NCBI GenBank assembly: GCA_024276195.1
Contig: JAJRXR010000008.1
Coordinates: 1-64,000 of the forward strand
Source of the DNA: Planctomycetota bacterium
Lineage (GTDB): Bacteria > Planctomycetota > Phycisphaerae > Phycisphaerales > UBA1924
DNA: 64,000 bases
Reading direction: 5' to 3'
Within the stretch, counting starts at the first letter, position 1, and the number at the start of each line of letters is the position of its first letter. A program made the position numbers and the translations under genes. Shown piece by piece: positions 7,758 through 15,515 of the stretch. The notes beneath the pieces are model-generated. The model searched no databases. It was not told the origin of the DNA and saw only the letters and a list, made by a program, of their open reading frames with translations.

Positions 7758-9317
7758 TCAGAACTGCTTCCGCATCCGCGCGCTCGGCACGTCCATCTGC
7801 CCGCGATACTTGGCCACCGTCCGCCTGGCGATGTCGTAGCCGCGGTCTTTGAGCGCCTTGGACAGCGCCTCGTCGGACAGGGGCTTGGACTTGTCCTCGG
7901 TGTCGAGGATCTCCTGCAACGCCGCGCGCACGGCGTTGGCGCTGACCTCCTCGCCCGATTCCGTCGCCAGGCCGCCCGTAAAGAACCCACGCAGCGGGAC
8001 CACGCCCCGGGGCGAGAGCATGTGCTTGTCGGCGACGGCGCGCGAGACCGTCGCGACGTGCACCCCGAGCTGCTCGGCGACCTGCGTCATCGGCAGCGGC
8101 TTGAGCGCCTCTGGCCCGAAGTCAAAGAACTCTCGCTGCTCGGCGATCACCACGTTGATCACGCGCATCAGCGTTGATCTCCGCTGCTCGACCGCGTCGA
8201 GGAGCCACTGCGCGTTGGACAGGTTCTTCTTGAGGAACTCGCGGTCACGCTTGGGCGCCGCCCGGTCCTTGGCCATGTGCGCGTACTCGCGGTTGATCCG
8301 CAGGTTCGACGCGCGCGAGTCGGTCAGGTACGCGACGTACCGGTCGTTCTCCTCGTCGTACTCCACGATCGCGTCGGGGAGGATCGGCTCGGCTCCCTCG
8401 TTCGAGAGCGCCCGACCCGGCGCCAGCGAGAGGCGGCGCAGCGTCTCGACGCCACGCTTGATCTGCTCCAGCTCGAGCCCCGTCGTCTGCGCGATCTTGG
8501 GCAGACGGTTTTTGGCCAGATCGTCGAGCCCCTTGTCCGCGATCGCCCGCGCCAGGGCCAGATCCTCCGCGTCGGCGATGCGCGACTCCGCCGGGCGGTC
8601 GGACTGGGCGTCGATCTGCAAAAGCAGGCACTCGCGCGCGTCGCGGGCCGCGATCCCCGGCGGGTCGAGGAGCAGTTGCACCGCCTCGAGCGCCAGCTCC
8701 AGCGCCTCGGGCGCGGGCGGCGAGGCCTCCTCCCGTCCGACCGACGCCAGATCCACCCGCAGATACCCGTCGTCATCGAGCGCCTCGATCACCATCGCCC
8801 CGACCGGGCGGAGATGCTCGTCCACATCGACCAGGCGCCACTGGTCGAGCAGCTGCTCGCGCATCGACGCGCTGCGGGCGGAGATGTTGGCCATGGCGTC
8901 GGTCTTGGCGTCGCGCTCGCCGCTCGACTGCTGGCGTCGTTCGCCCGGCTCCAGACGCCCGGTATAAAGCGAATCGGAATCGGTCCGCGATTCGCTGAAC
9001 TCGTTCTCGACCGCCTCCGGGTTCGACTGCCCGTACTCGTCGAGGCGCGCAAAGTCCTCGGTTGTGTCGAGCACCAGCTCCTGCTCCTCGCCCGAGGCGT
9101 CGCCCTGCTCGGGCGCGCCGCCGGCGACATCAGCTTGCTCGTCCGTCTCCGGCGCCTGGTCGAGCAGCTCCAGCGTCGGGTTCGTCTCCAGCTCCTGCTC
9201 GATCCGCTCCTCCAGCTCGGCAAGCGACATCTGCAGAATCTCCATCGACTGGATCATCCGCGGCGCCAGCTTCATCTGCTGGCCGAGCTTCATGTGCTGG
9301 GAGGTTTCGAAGCGCAT
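7758..9317 (-). CDS. rpoN: RNA polymerase sigma-54 factor RpoN
   Basis: The ATG at 9317 begins the conserved region I (MRFETSQHMKLGQQMKL, then APRMIQSMEILQMSLAEL), the activator-interacting segment of sigma-54; the frame is open further upstream but that extension is repeat-derived. The 519-residue protein then has an acidic, variable region II, the core-binding domain, a helix-turn-helix (QVAEQLGVHVATVSRAV) and the diagnostic RpoN box ARRTVAKYR near residue 497. It directs RNA polymerase to -24/-12 promoters and needs AAA+ enhancer-binding activators, none of which is encoded here. It lies downstream of recR on the same strand, separated by a 172-base gap containing inverted heptamer arrays that might limit co-transcription. 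Confidence 0.96.
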   Translation of the reverse strand: MRFETSQHMKLGQQMKLAPRMIQSMEILQMSLAELEERIEQELETNPTLELLDQAPETDEQADVAGGAPEQGDASGEEQELVLDTTEDFARLDEYGQSNPEAVENEFSESRTDSDSLYTGRLEPGERRQQSSGERDAKTDAMANISARSASMREQLLDQWRLVDVDEHLRPVGAMVIEALDDDGYLRVDLASVGREEASPPAPEALELALEAVQLLLDPPGIAARDARECLLLQIDAQSDRPAESRIADAEDLALARAIADKGLDDLAKNRLPKIAQTTGLELEQIKRGVETLRRLSLAPGRALSNEGAEPILPDAIVEYDEENDRYVAYLTDSRASNLRINREYAHMAKDRAAPKRDREFLKKNLSNAQWLLDAVEQRRSTLMRVINVVIAEQREFFDFGPEALKPLPMTQVAEQLGVHVATVSRAVADKHMLSPRGVVPLRGFFTGGLATESGEEVSANAVRAALQEILDTEDKSKPLSDEALSKALKDRGYDIARRTVAKYRGQMDVPSARMRKQF

Positions 9318-9335
9318 GGTTATGTGAGAGGCAGA

Positions 9336-9365
9336 GGCAATGGGCAATAGGCAATAGGCAATGGG
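9336..9365. repeat. Heptanucleotide tandem array, arm 1
   Basis: Four exact 7-base units occur head to tail: GGCAATG, GGCAATA, GGCAATA, GGCAATG (9336-9363), then GG. The array starts 19 bases upstream of the rpoN start and faces a second array in the opposite orientation at 9451-9485. It resembles the short tandem heptamer repeats known from cyanobacterial genomes. Confidence 0.85.
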
Positions 9366-9450
9366 AGAGAGACGGCGCAACGGGACATGGCGGGCGAGCT
9401 TGGCAACAGACGTGAAGACAATGAGCAACGCGGGCGGCTCTTCTCCGCCC

Positions 9451-9485
9451 CATTGCCTATTGCCCATTGCCCATTGCCTACTCCC
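9451..9485. repeat. Heptanucleotide tandem array, arm 2 (inverted)
   Basis: Units CATTGCC, TATTGCC, CATTGCC, CATTGCC (9451-9478) and a degenerate TACTCCC follow head to tail. This is the same heptamer family as 9336-9365 on the other strand. The two arms are about 85 bases apart and could pair over roughly 28 bases with one or two mismatches, forming a large cruciform or an RNA hairpin between recR and rpoN. Confidence 0.85.
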
Positions 9486-9489
9486 GTCT

Positions 9490-10152
9490 TCATTCCACCC
9501 GCTGCCTTCCCTCGATCGCATCGCCCAGCACGGCTTTGTTCGCGTACTCGAGCTGCCACCCCGTGGGCAGGCCCCGCGCCAGGCGGCTGATCGTCACCGA
9601 CCTGCCCTTGAGCTCTTCGCCAAGGTGCAGCGCGGTGCCGTCGCCCTCGAGCGTCGGGTTCAGGCCCAGGATGACTTCCGAAATCGCGACACACTCGCCC
9701 CCGGGCGGGACGAAGCGGTCGGGCGAGTCGATGCGTTCGAGCAGGCGGTCGATGGTGAGCGAGTCCGGCCCGACGCCGTCGAGCGGGGCGAGGCGCCCCA
9801 TTAGCACGTGGTACAGCCCCTTGTACATGCCCGTCTGTTCGAGGGCGATCAGGTCTTTGGGCTGCTCGACGATGAGCAGGCGCTGGCGCTCACGCCCCGG
9901 ATCGGCGCAGATCGGGCACAGATCCCCGTCGCAGAGCGTGAAGCAGTGCTGGCAGTGGCGGACGGTCTTTTTGATGTCCTCGATGGCCCGGGCCAAGCGC
10001 ATCGCGCTGGGCTCGTCGCCCTTGAGCAGGTGAAACGCCAGACGCTCGGCCGAGCGCCGCCCGATCCCGGGCAGGCGCCCCAGCTCATCCATCAGGCGAT
10101 CCACGGCTTCCGGGTACGGAGAACCTGGGCGGCGTCGGCTGGACTCGGGCAT
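9490..10152 (-). CDS. recR: Recombination protein RecR
   Basis: This 220-residue protein has the full RecR layout. An N-terminal helix-hairpin-helix (LPGIGRRSAERLAFHLL, residues 27-43) is followed by a C4 zinc motif with cysteines 67, 70, 79 and 82. A Toprim domain (LLIVEQPKDLIALE to LGLNPTLEGDGTALHL) comes next, and then a C-terminal Walker-B-like region. RecR works with RecO and RecF to load RecA on gapped DNA. The ATG at 10152 was chosen because upstream codons give an unrelated low-complexity extension and the resulting length suits the family. It is divergent from the phosphatase gene with only 36 bases between, so their promoters must be very close. Confidence 0.95.
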   Translation of the reverse strand: MPESSRRRPGSPYPEAVDRLMDELGRLPGIGRRSAERLAFHLLKGDEPSAMRLARAIEDIKKTVRHCQHCFTLCDGDLCPICADPGRERQRLLIVEQPKDLIALEQTGMYKGLYHVLMGRLAPLDGVGPDSLTIDRLLERIDSPDRFVPPGGECVAISEVILGLNPTLEGDGTALHLGEELKGRSVTISRLARGLPTGWQLEYANKAVLGDAIEGRQRVE

Positions 10153-10188
10153 ACTCACAAGCAAATCATATGCCGAACCCGGAGATCC

Positions 10189-10872
10189 ATGGGCGCACAT
10201 CCCCACAATCCTGACGCCAGAGCCTGGTCCTGGCCCCGCTTCGCCCGCAACGCCCTGCTCATCACAGGCGTCGTCGCTCTGGGCGTCCTCGCCTGGGTCC
10301 ACGTTGTCGCCCCCAATCTCTCACCCAAAAACTTCGGCGTCGTCGTCGAGGGCCAGCTCTACCGCTCGGGCGAGCTCACCCCGCGCGCCTTCCAACAGAT
10401 CGCCAATGACCGGGGCGTGCGCACGGTCGTTGACCTCGGCGCCCACCACCTGGGCTCACCCTCCGAGCGACGCGAAGAAAGAACACTTCGCGCGCTCGGC
10501 GTCGATCGCGTCAGCCTCCGACTCTTTGGTGACGCACAGGGCGACCCGAACGAGTACGTCCGCGCCCTGCGCGTCATGACCGACCCGCAGCGGGCGCCCG
10601 TGCTTGTCCACTGCGCCGCCGGCGCCCAGCGCACCGGGGCGGCGGTCGCGTTCTACCGCATCATCTTTGAAGAAGCCGCCCTCGACGAGGCCATGCAAGA
10701 CGCCCAGCGCTTCGGGCACGACCCGGCGGACAACCCGCGCCTGCGCGAGATGCTTGAGACCTGGACCGAGCCGATCCGCCAGAGCCTGGCGACGGGCGAG
10801 CCCATCGCCTACAACGGGCCGACACCCCCCGCCGCTCCCCCCCACGCCCCCACCGCCCCCGGATCGCCCTGA
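10189..10872 (+). CDS. Membrane-anchored dual-specificity/tyrosine phosphatase-like protein
   Basis: The ATG at 10189 has GGAG just upstream. The 227-residue product has one transmembrane helix (residues 21-40, NALLITGVVALGVLAWVHVV) followed by a cysteine phosphatase fold. The P-loop HCAAGAQR (141-148, the HCxxGxxR signature) supplies the nucleophilic cysteine and the arginine. The upstream stretch GQLYRSGELTPRAF and GVRTVVDLG is typical of the bacterial dual-specificity phosphatases often annotated as tyrosine phosphatases. The C-terminus is a Pro/Ala-rich tail. The catalytic domain probably faces the periplasm, but topology is not certain. The glycosyltransferase gene begins 21 bases downstream, suggesting an operon. 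Confidence 0.85.
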   Translation: MGAHPHNPDARAWSWPRFARNALLITGVVALGVLAWVHVVAPNLSPKNFGVVVEGQLYRSGELTPRAFQQIANDRGVRTVVDLGAHHLGSPSERREERTLRALGVDRVSLRLFGDAQGDPNEYVRALRVMTDPQRAPVLVHCAAGAQRTGAAVAFYRIIFEEAALDEAMQDAQRFGHDPADNPRLREMLETWTEPIRQSLATGEPIAYNGPTPPAAPPHAPTAPGSP

Positions 10873-10892
10873 CGGGCTAGGCTCGTCGCTGG

Positions 10893-12446
10893 ATGGCCCG
10901 ACTGCACGAACGACGCTGGATCCAGGTCTGCCTCGTCCTGCTGGCGTGCGCCGCGGTGCTCTGGCCCATGCTCGGGCGAGGTGGGCTGGCGATGACCGAG
11001 GCCCACCGAGTCCTGCCCGCGTGGGAAATGCTCGACACCGGCGACTGGCTCACGCCCCGCATGTTCGGCACGCCCTACCTGCGCAAGCCCCCGGGCATGA
11101 GCTGGGCGATCGCTGCCAGCTCCATCGCCTTCGGGCAGACCGAATGGGCGGCCCGGGCCGTCTCCGCGTCGTGCGCCACGATCATGGCGCTCGTCGCCCT
11201 CGCGTTCGGTCGGCGGTGGTTCGGGGCGCGCTGGGGGCTTGGCGCGGGCCTCGCCCAGGCGCTGGCGCCCATCATGTGGGAGAGCGCCCGCAGCGCCGAG
11301 ATCGAGGCGATGCACGCGCTGGGCCTGCAGCTCGGCGCCCTCGCGTGTATCGATCTGCTCCGCCCCAAGCCCGGACGCAAGGGCGCCCAACTGGGCATGT
11401 CGCTCGTGCTGGCGCTGGGTGTGATTGTCGCGGGGCTGAGCAAGGGACCGGTCGGGGCGCCGGTGGTGCTGGGCGCGATCGGGGGGGCGCTGATTGTGCG
11501 CCGGAGCTGGCGCCCGCTGGCGACGCCCGGGCTCTGGCTGGGGCTGGCGCTGGGCGGGGGGGTTGTCGGCGGCGTTTTCTTTGCGATGGCCCGAGCCCTG
11601 GGCGATGAGCCCGCGGTCCGCCCGCTGACCGGGACGCACATGTGGTCGGACGACGTGCTGCCGGTGCTCGCGCTCGGGGCGACGGTCTTTCTGTACGCGA
11701 TGCCGGCGTCGCTGGCGCTGCTGTTGCCGTGGGGGCCAGACGCGCGCCGGGAAGGGGACGCCAGCGATCAAGAGCAGGAGCGCCTCGCGTGCGCGCGCAT
11801 GCTCGCCTGGGCGTGGGTGTTGTCGGTGCTGATCTGGACAAGCTTCGGCGTCTCGAACCCGCGCTACGCGATGGCGGGGATTGTGCTGATTACGCCGCTG
11901 GCCTCGTACGCGCTTCGCGGGGCGTTCAAGGACGGCGCGTTCAGCGCAACCCGCGCGCGCATCGCGCGCTTCATGTTCCTGGGCAGGCCCGCGGTCTGGG
12001 TGTTCGTGCTTGTCGGCGCGGGGTGGGTGTTCATCGGGTCGTACGAGGCGTCTGTTCGCGCTTCGAGCGGGCGCGACGCCGGGCGTCGGATGGGCGAGGC
12101 GCTCGTTCGCGCGATCGAAACCGGGGGGGTAATACCACCTGCGCTGCTGATCGCCGATGACGCGATCGAGGCGCGTCCCGAGGTGCTCGGCGAGATCCAG
12201 CGGACGGTGCGCAGCGCCGGGCTCGCAGACCAGATCACCTTCCGCTGGACCCCCTGGGACGAGGAGGAGGAGCCCCCGGAACTATGGGATCTGGCCCTGA
12301 TCCGTGTGGACGAGGGGAGCAAAGAACTGGACAGTTTCCGCCGCGCCATCGGGCAGGACCAGGTGGGGATACTGGACGAGCAAAGCGTGTCTAAATATCG
12401 GCTGAGGCTCTATTTGCGGCGTTCTTTCGAGACCGTCTCCCCATAG
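10893..12446 (+). CDS. Polytopic glycosyltransferase, family 39/ArnT-like
   Basis: The 517-residue protein has roughly ten to twelve transmembrane helices. An N-terminal periplasmic loop reads TEAHRVLPAWEMLDTGDW and then PRMFGTPYLRKPPG. This matches the conserved first loop of PMT/ArnT-type lipid-linked sugar transferases, where an acidic pair helps catalysis; here the first acid of the usual DE pair is Thr and the Glu is kept. Such enzymes transfer a sugar from a polyprenyl phosphate to protein, lipid A or polysaccharide. The acceptor is unknown. The C-terminal domain after the last helix is soluble and about 110 residues long. It probably shares a transcript with the upstream phosphatase. 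Confidence 0.8.
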   Translation: MARLHERRWIQVCLVLLACAAVLWPMLGRGGLAMTEAHRVLPAWEMLDTGDWLTPRMFGTPYLRKPPGMSWAIAASSIAFGQTEWAARAVSASCATIMALVALAFGRRWFGARWGLGAGLAQALAPIMWESARSAEIEAMHALGLQLGALACIDLLRPKPGRKGAQLGMSLVLALGVIVAGLSKGPVGAPVVLGAIGGALIVRRSWRPLATPGLWLGLALGGGVVGGVFFAMARALGDEPAVRPLTGTHMWSDDVLPVLALGATVFLYAMPASLALLLPWGPDARREGDASDQEQERLACARMLAWAWVLSVLIWTSFGVSNPRYAMAGIVLITPLASYALRGAFKDGAFSATRARIARFMFLGRPAVWVFVLVGAGWVFIGSYEASVRASSGRDAGRRMGEALVRAIETGGVIPPALLIADDAIEARPEVLGEIQRTVRSAGLADQITFRWTPWDEEEEPPELWDLALIRVDEGSKELDSFRRAIGQDQVGILDEQSVSKYRLRLYLRRSFETVSP

Positions 12447-12540
12447 CTGAGCGTGTCTGTTCGGCGAAATCTGCGCCCGCGAGACGAGGCACGGTTGTGT
12501 GGAATCGGACAGGTCGATACGTTGGATGTCGTTCGTGACC

Positions 12541-12661
12541 GGAGAGAGAGTGGCCCTCGGGCCAACCCCTCGAAAGAGGGGTCTCACGCGGACGCCAAGA
12601 CCAGCAGCTCCGTGACGACGCTTGGAGAGAGGCGGCGTCGCTGGGCTGCTGGCTCTTTTTT
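12541..12661 (+). ncRNA. Candidate structured RNA or complex terminator
   Basis: Three elements follow one another. TGGCCC-TC-GGGCCA (12551-12564) is a perfect short hairpin. CCCCTC-GAAA-GAGGGG (12566-12581) is a perfect stem capped by a GNRA tetraloop. These two are bracketed by a possible GAGA/TCTC helix. A two-tier hairpin follows, CCAGCAGC (12601-12608) with GCTGCTGG (12645-12652), enclosing CGACGC/GCGTCG, and is directly followed by CTC and six T. It could be just the terminator of the preceding operon with decoration, or a small RNA. No known RNA family was recognised and no strong promoter is visible. Confidence 0.4.
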
Positions 12662-12718
12662 GGGCGTCGCTCAATCCAAGAGTTTCCACCCACACAGAGA
12701 GTGTGCGCACAAAGGCGG

Positions 12719-12760
12719 GGTTCAACGCGTGCGCCCCTTGGGAAGACGCACGCGCGAACC
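12719..12760 (-). terminator. Possible terminator of the beta-helix surface-protein gene
   Basis: GGTTC plus CGCGTGCG pairs with CGCACGCG plus GAACC, with small internal bulges and a 13-base loop. It lies about 60 bases after the stop of the minus-strand gene at 12822. The following T tract on that strand is only three bases, so efficiency is doubtful. Confidence 0.35.
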
Positions 12761-12821
12761 CCTCCCTCCCCCCCCACACTCCCCCTCCTCCGAGGGGACG
12801 TGGGCGATCCAGATTCACACG

Positions 12822-15344
12822 TCAGGAGCAGCCGGCGCCGAACGCGGTGAGGAAGGCGATGATGTCGGAGAAGTCAAAGACACCCATGGGCGGGGCGAGG
12901 TCCACGATGGGGTCGCCGGTCGAGAAGGCGGTCAGGAAGGCAATGACGTCGGAGAAGTCGAGCACGTCGTAGGGCGGGGCGAAGTCGCCCGTGCAGGTGT
13001 AGACGAGCAGGACGTGGTCCGCCTCGTAGAAGACGCGGTAGACGCGGTTGGGCAGCGTGCTCGGGAAGGTCTCAGAGTCAAACTTCCCGGTGACGGAGGC
13101 GCCGTCCACGATCACGAACGAGTCGCCCACGACGGGGATGTACCCGTCGATCTCCGAGACAACGAGCGAGCCAGAAAGCGCGTGGTCGGCGTTGCCGGTG
13201 ATGCGGTCGTGCGAGGCTCCGTCGGCGGCTGCAAGCTCGATCTCAAGGACGGAGGTCGGGGCGAGGGTGAGCGAGCCGGAGTTGTGGTTGATCTGGCCCG
13301 CGCTGGCGCCAGGGGCGATGACGCCGTGCATGGTGATGTCGCCCGTGAGTCGCCCGGAGCCGGTGATGGTCTGGGCGGCGCCGATGGTGGCGCTGCCCGC
13401 GAGAACCTGGATGCGGGCGTCTCCGAGGTCCGGGCCGCCCAGGGTGAGGTTGATCTCGCCTGCGCCGGTGATGGACGCACCATCGTCGAGATTGAGCGAG
13501 GCGTTGAAGATTTGGACGGTGTGGTTGAGCAGGATGCGTCCGTTGTTGACGATGACGCCCGAGGCGGTGAGCGTGGCGCCGGAGCCGTTGACGCCCAGGT
13601 CGCCCGAGTTGGTCAGGTCGGAGATTGTGTTGTCAGCGCCCGAGGCGGCGGTGACGATGCCGCCGGCGGAGGACTCGAGTGTGCCGCCGGTGATAGATCC
13701 GTTGACCATCGCGAGCGTGCCCCCCGTGGCGGCGGCGACACCTCCCGAGCCCTGGACCACGCTGCCGCGGATTTCGAGCGGGTTGAGCGCGGAGGTGGCG
13801 TCGATGCGAGCGTCGCTCATGAAGTCGCCGATGAGGCGCCCTTCGCCCGAGATGACCTGCCCGGCGCCGAGCATCGCGGTGACGCCTGCGGCGGCTTCGA
13901 GGCGGGCGTCGCCGGTGTCCGTGCCGCCGAGGGTCATGTCGATCTGGCCGACGCCGGTGATGCTGGGCGTGCCAGAGAGCAGGAGTGTGGCGTTGAAGAT
14001 GGTGAGATCGGGGTTGATCTGGATGATGCCGTTGTTGGTGAGGGTGTTATCGATTTCGAGCGTGTGCCCGCTGCCCATGACGGCGAGCGTGCCGGAGTTG
14101 GTGGTGGCGCCCGAGAGCAGGCTCGAGCCACTGGTGGTGCGGACGCGCCCGCCGGCGGAGGAATCGAATGCGCCGTTGACGATGGTGGCGGAGCTGAGCC
14201 CGAGCTGGCCGCCGGTCGCCTGGATCGTGCCGGCGCCGGTGACGGTGACGGTGTCGAAGATTTCGAGAATCTCACCCGGGCTATCGGCGTCGAGAACGCC
14301 TTGCAGCTCAAGCTCGCCGAGCAGGCGTCCGGCACCGTGGATGTTGAGCCCGGACCCGAGCACGCCCGTGAAGCCACCGGCGGCCTGGATCCTGGCGTCG
14401 CCGGTGTCCGTGCCACCGAGGCTCATCAGGATCTCGCCCGAGCCGGAGATGGCAGTCGAGTCGGTAAAGAGCAGGGTGGCGTTGAAGATCTGGGCGGTGC
14501 TGTTGATGTGGATGAGCCCGTCGAGCGTGACAGGGCCGGCGACTTCGAGGGTGGTCCCGGCGCCGGGGATGGCGACGGTTCCGGTGATGTGGGCGCCCCC
14601 AGAAAGAGTTGACGGCGAGGTCGAAACACGGATCACGCCGGCGCCCGACGATGCGAGCGTGCCACCGATGATCTGGGCGGAGCTGAGAACGATGTCGGCG
14701 TCGGCGGCGAGGAGCGTGCCGCCCCCAGACTGGTCGAGCGAATCGAGGATGGCCAGGCCGACGGATGCCGGGACGTCGGAGGTGATGGTCCCGTTGTTGA
14801 TGAACGCGCCGGTGAGCTGGCCAGAGCCGCGGATGGTGTGCCCGCTGGCATGGGTCAGCACGCCCCCGGGGGCGACGGTGATCTGGGCGTCATTGTTCGC
14901 GCCCATCGCCACAAGGACAATCTCGCCCGATCCGTCGATGGTGAAGCTGGTCCCCGGGGTGGTGGCGCCGAGGGTGAAGGCGAGGAAGGTGTTGAAGATG
15001 GCGCCAAACTCGTTGACGACGATCTGCCCGTCGTTGCTGATCGTGTCGTAGATGCTGGTGGTGAACGAGCCCTGGAGCGTGAGGGTCGCGTCGGGGTTGG
15101 TGATGGTGATGGCGGTGACGTCAACGGCCCGGTCGAGGATGGCGGTGTAGGCGCCGGCGAGACCGAACGTCGCGGTATCACCGTCGAGGTCGGGGAAGCC
15201 GGTGCTGGGCGACCAGCTCAGTGAGTCGTCCCAGAGACCCCCGGCGGGGGCGCCCCAGGTGTACGCGGTCTGTGCGGAAGCGGATGTGGCCATGCCGGCG
15301 AGGGCGACAATGGACGCGAGTCGGACGGTTCGTGCAGGTTTCAT
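12822..15344 (-). CDS. Secreted beta-helix passenger-like protein with four internal repeats and C-terminal GC-type dockerin
   Basis: The ATG at 15344 follows GGAGAGA and opens a signal peptide (ending near residue 24, TSASA). The 840-residue protein resembles the passenger of autotransporters: an early GGLWDDSLSWSPSTGFP block, then long stretches of Gly/Thr/Ser/Ala-rich beta strands. Four copies of a unit begin with IFN(A/T) near residues 116, 286, 449 and 612, each followed by xISGSGEIxxxLGGxDxGDARI, a period of about 165 residues. No membrane beta-barrel is present; instead the C-terminus is a GC-type dockerin with two DFSD(V/I)IAFLTAF repeats and a terminal GCS, the only cluster member not ending in GCP. 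It is probably an exported adhesin or structural filament. Confidence 0.83.
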   Translation of the reverse strand: MKPARTVRLASIVALAGMATSASAQTAYTWGAPAGGLWDDSLSWSPSTGFPDLDGDTATFGLAGAYTAILDRAVDVTAITITNPDATLTLQGSFTTSIYDTISNDGQIVVNEFGAIFNTFLAFTLGATTPGTSFTIDGSGEIVLVAMGANNDAQITVAPGGVLTHASGHTIRGSGQLTGAFINNGTITSDVPASVGLAILDSLDQSGGGTLLAADADIVLSSAQIIGGTLASSGAGVIRVSTSPSTLSGGAHITGTVAIPGAGTTLEVAGPVTLDGLIHINSTAQIFNATLLFTDSTAISGSGEILMSLGGTDTGDARIQAAGGFTGVLGSGLNIHGAGRLLGELELQGVLDADSPGEILEIFDTVTVTGAGTIQATGGQLGLSSATIVNGAFDSSAGGRVRTTSGSSLLSGATTNSGTLAVMGSGHTLEIDNTLTNNGIIQINPDLTIFNATLLLSGTPSITGVGQIDMTLGGTDTGDARLEAAAGVTAMLGAGQVISGEGRLIGDFMSDARIDATSALNPLEIRGSVVQGSGGVAAATGGTLAMVNGSITGGTLESSAGGIVTAASGADNTISDLTNSGDLGVNGSGATLTASGVIVNNGRILLNHTVQIFNASLNLDDGASITGAGEINLTLGGPDLGDARIQVLAGSATIGAAQTITGSGRLTGDITMHGVIAPGASAGQINHNSGSLTLAPTSVLEIELAAADGASHDRITGNADHALSGSLVVSEIDGYIPVVGDSFVIVDGASVTGKFDSETFPSTLPNRVYRVFYEADHVLLVYTCTGDFAPPYDVLDFSDVIAFLTAFSTGDPIVDLAPPMGVFDFSDIIAFLTAFGAGCS

Positions 15345-15490
15345 CGTATCTCTCCGAGGCGCTTTCGCGCCAAAGCCCAAGTGAGTGTCGAGCGGGTTTT
15401 TGTGTGATTCAGTCTGTGAGTCGCGGAGTTCCCCGCTCTCCAGGGGAGAACGAGGAACCCTGCTCGTCACGGGTACGGTGTTTTTCGTCC

Positions 15491-15504
15491 AGCGCTATAG
15501 CGCT
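15491..15504. repeat. Perfect 14-bp palindrome downstream of a surface-protein gene
   Basis: AGCGCTATAGCGCT is self-complementary and lies 12 bases past the stop of the minus-strand gene ending at 15516. It is a short stem with a TATA loop and no T run on the exit side, so a terminator role is doubtful. Confidence 0.4.
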
Positions 15505-15515
15505 ATCGCCAGCGA

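Larger units (their letters stand above)
12447..12821. other. Intergenic region with several hairpins
   Basis: These 375 bases lie between the glycosyltransferase and a convergent surface-protein gene. I see no convincing coding frame. The left half holds a run of strong hairpins ending in a T run (listed as a candidate RNA); the right half holds a long GC-rich inverted repeat near 12719-12760 and a C-rich stretch. Confidence 0.6.

Noticed and set aside
9336..9485. CRISPR-like repeats
   Set aside because: Units are 7 bases long, contiguous and without spacers; no cas genes are present.
12282..12818. Minus-strand open frame overlapping the end of the glycosyltransferase gene
   Set aside because: No start signal or family pattern, and it overlaps a well-supported gene and the hairpin-rich gap.
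12453..14612. Long plus-strand open frame across the gap and the beta-helix passenger
   Set aside because: The translation mirrors the repeats of the real minus-strand gene and lacks any domain; it would also run through the candidate structured RNA.
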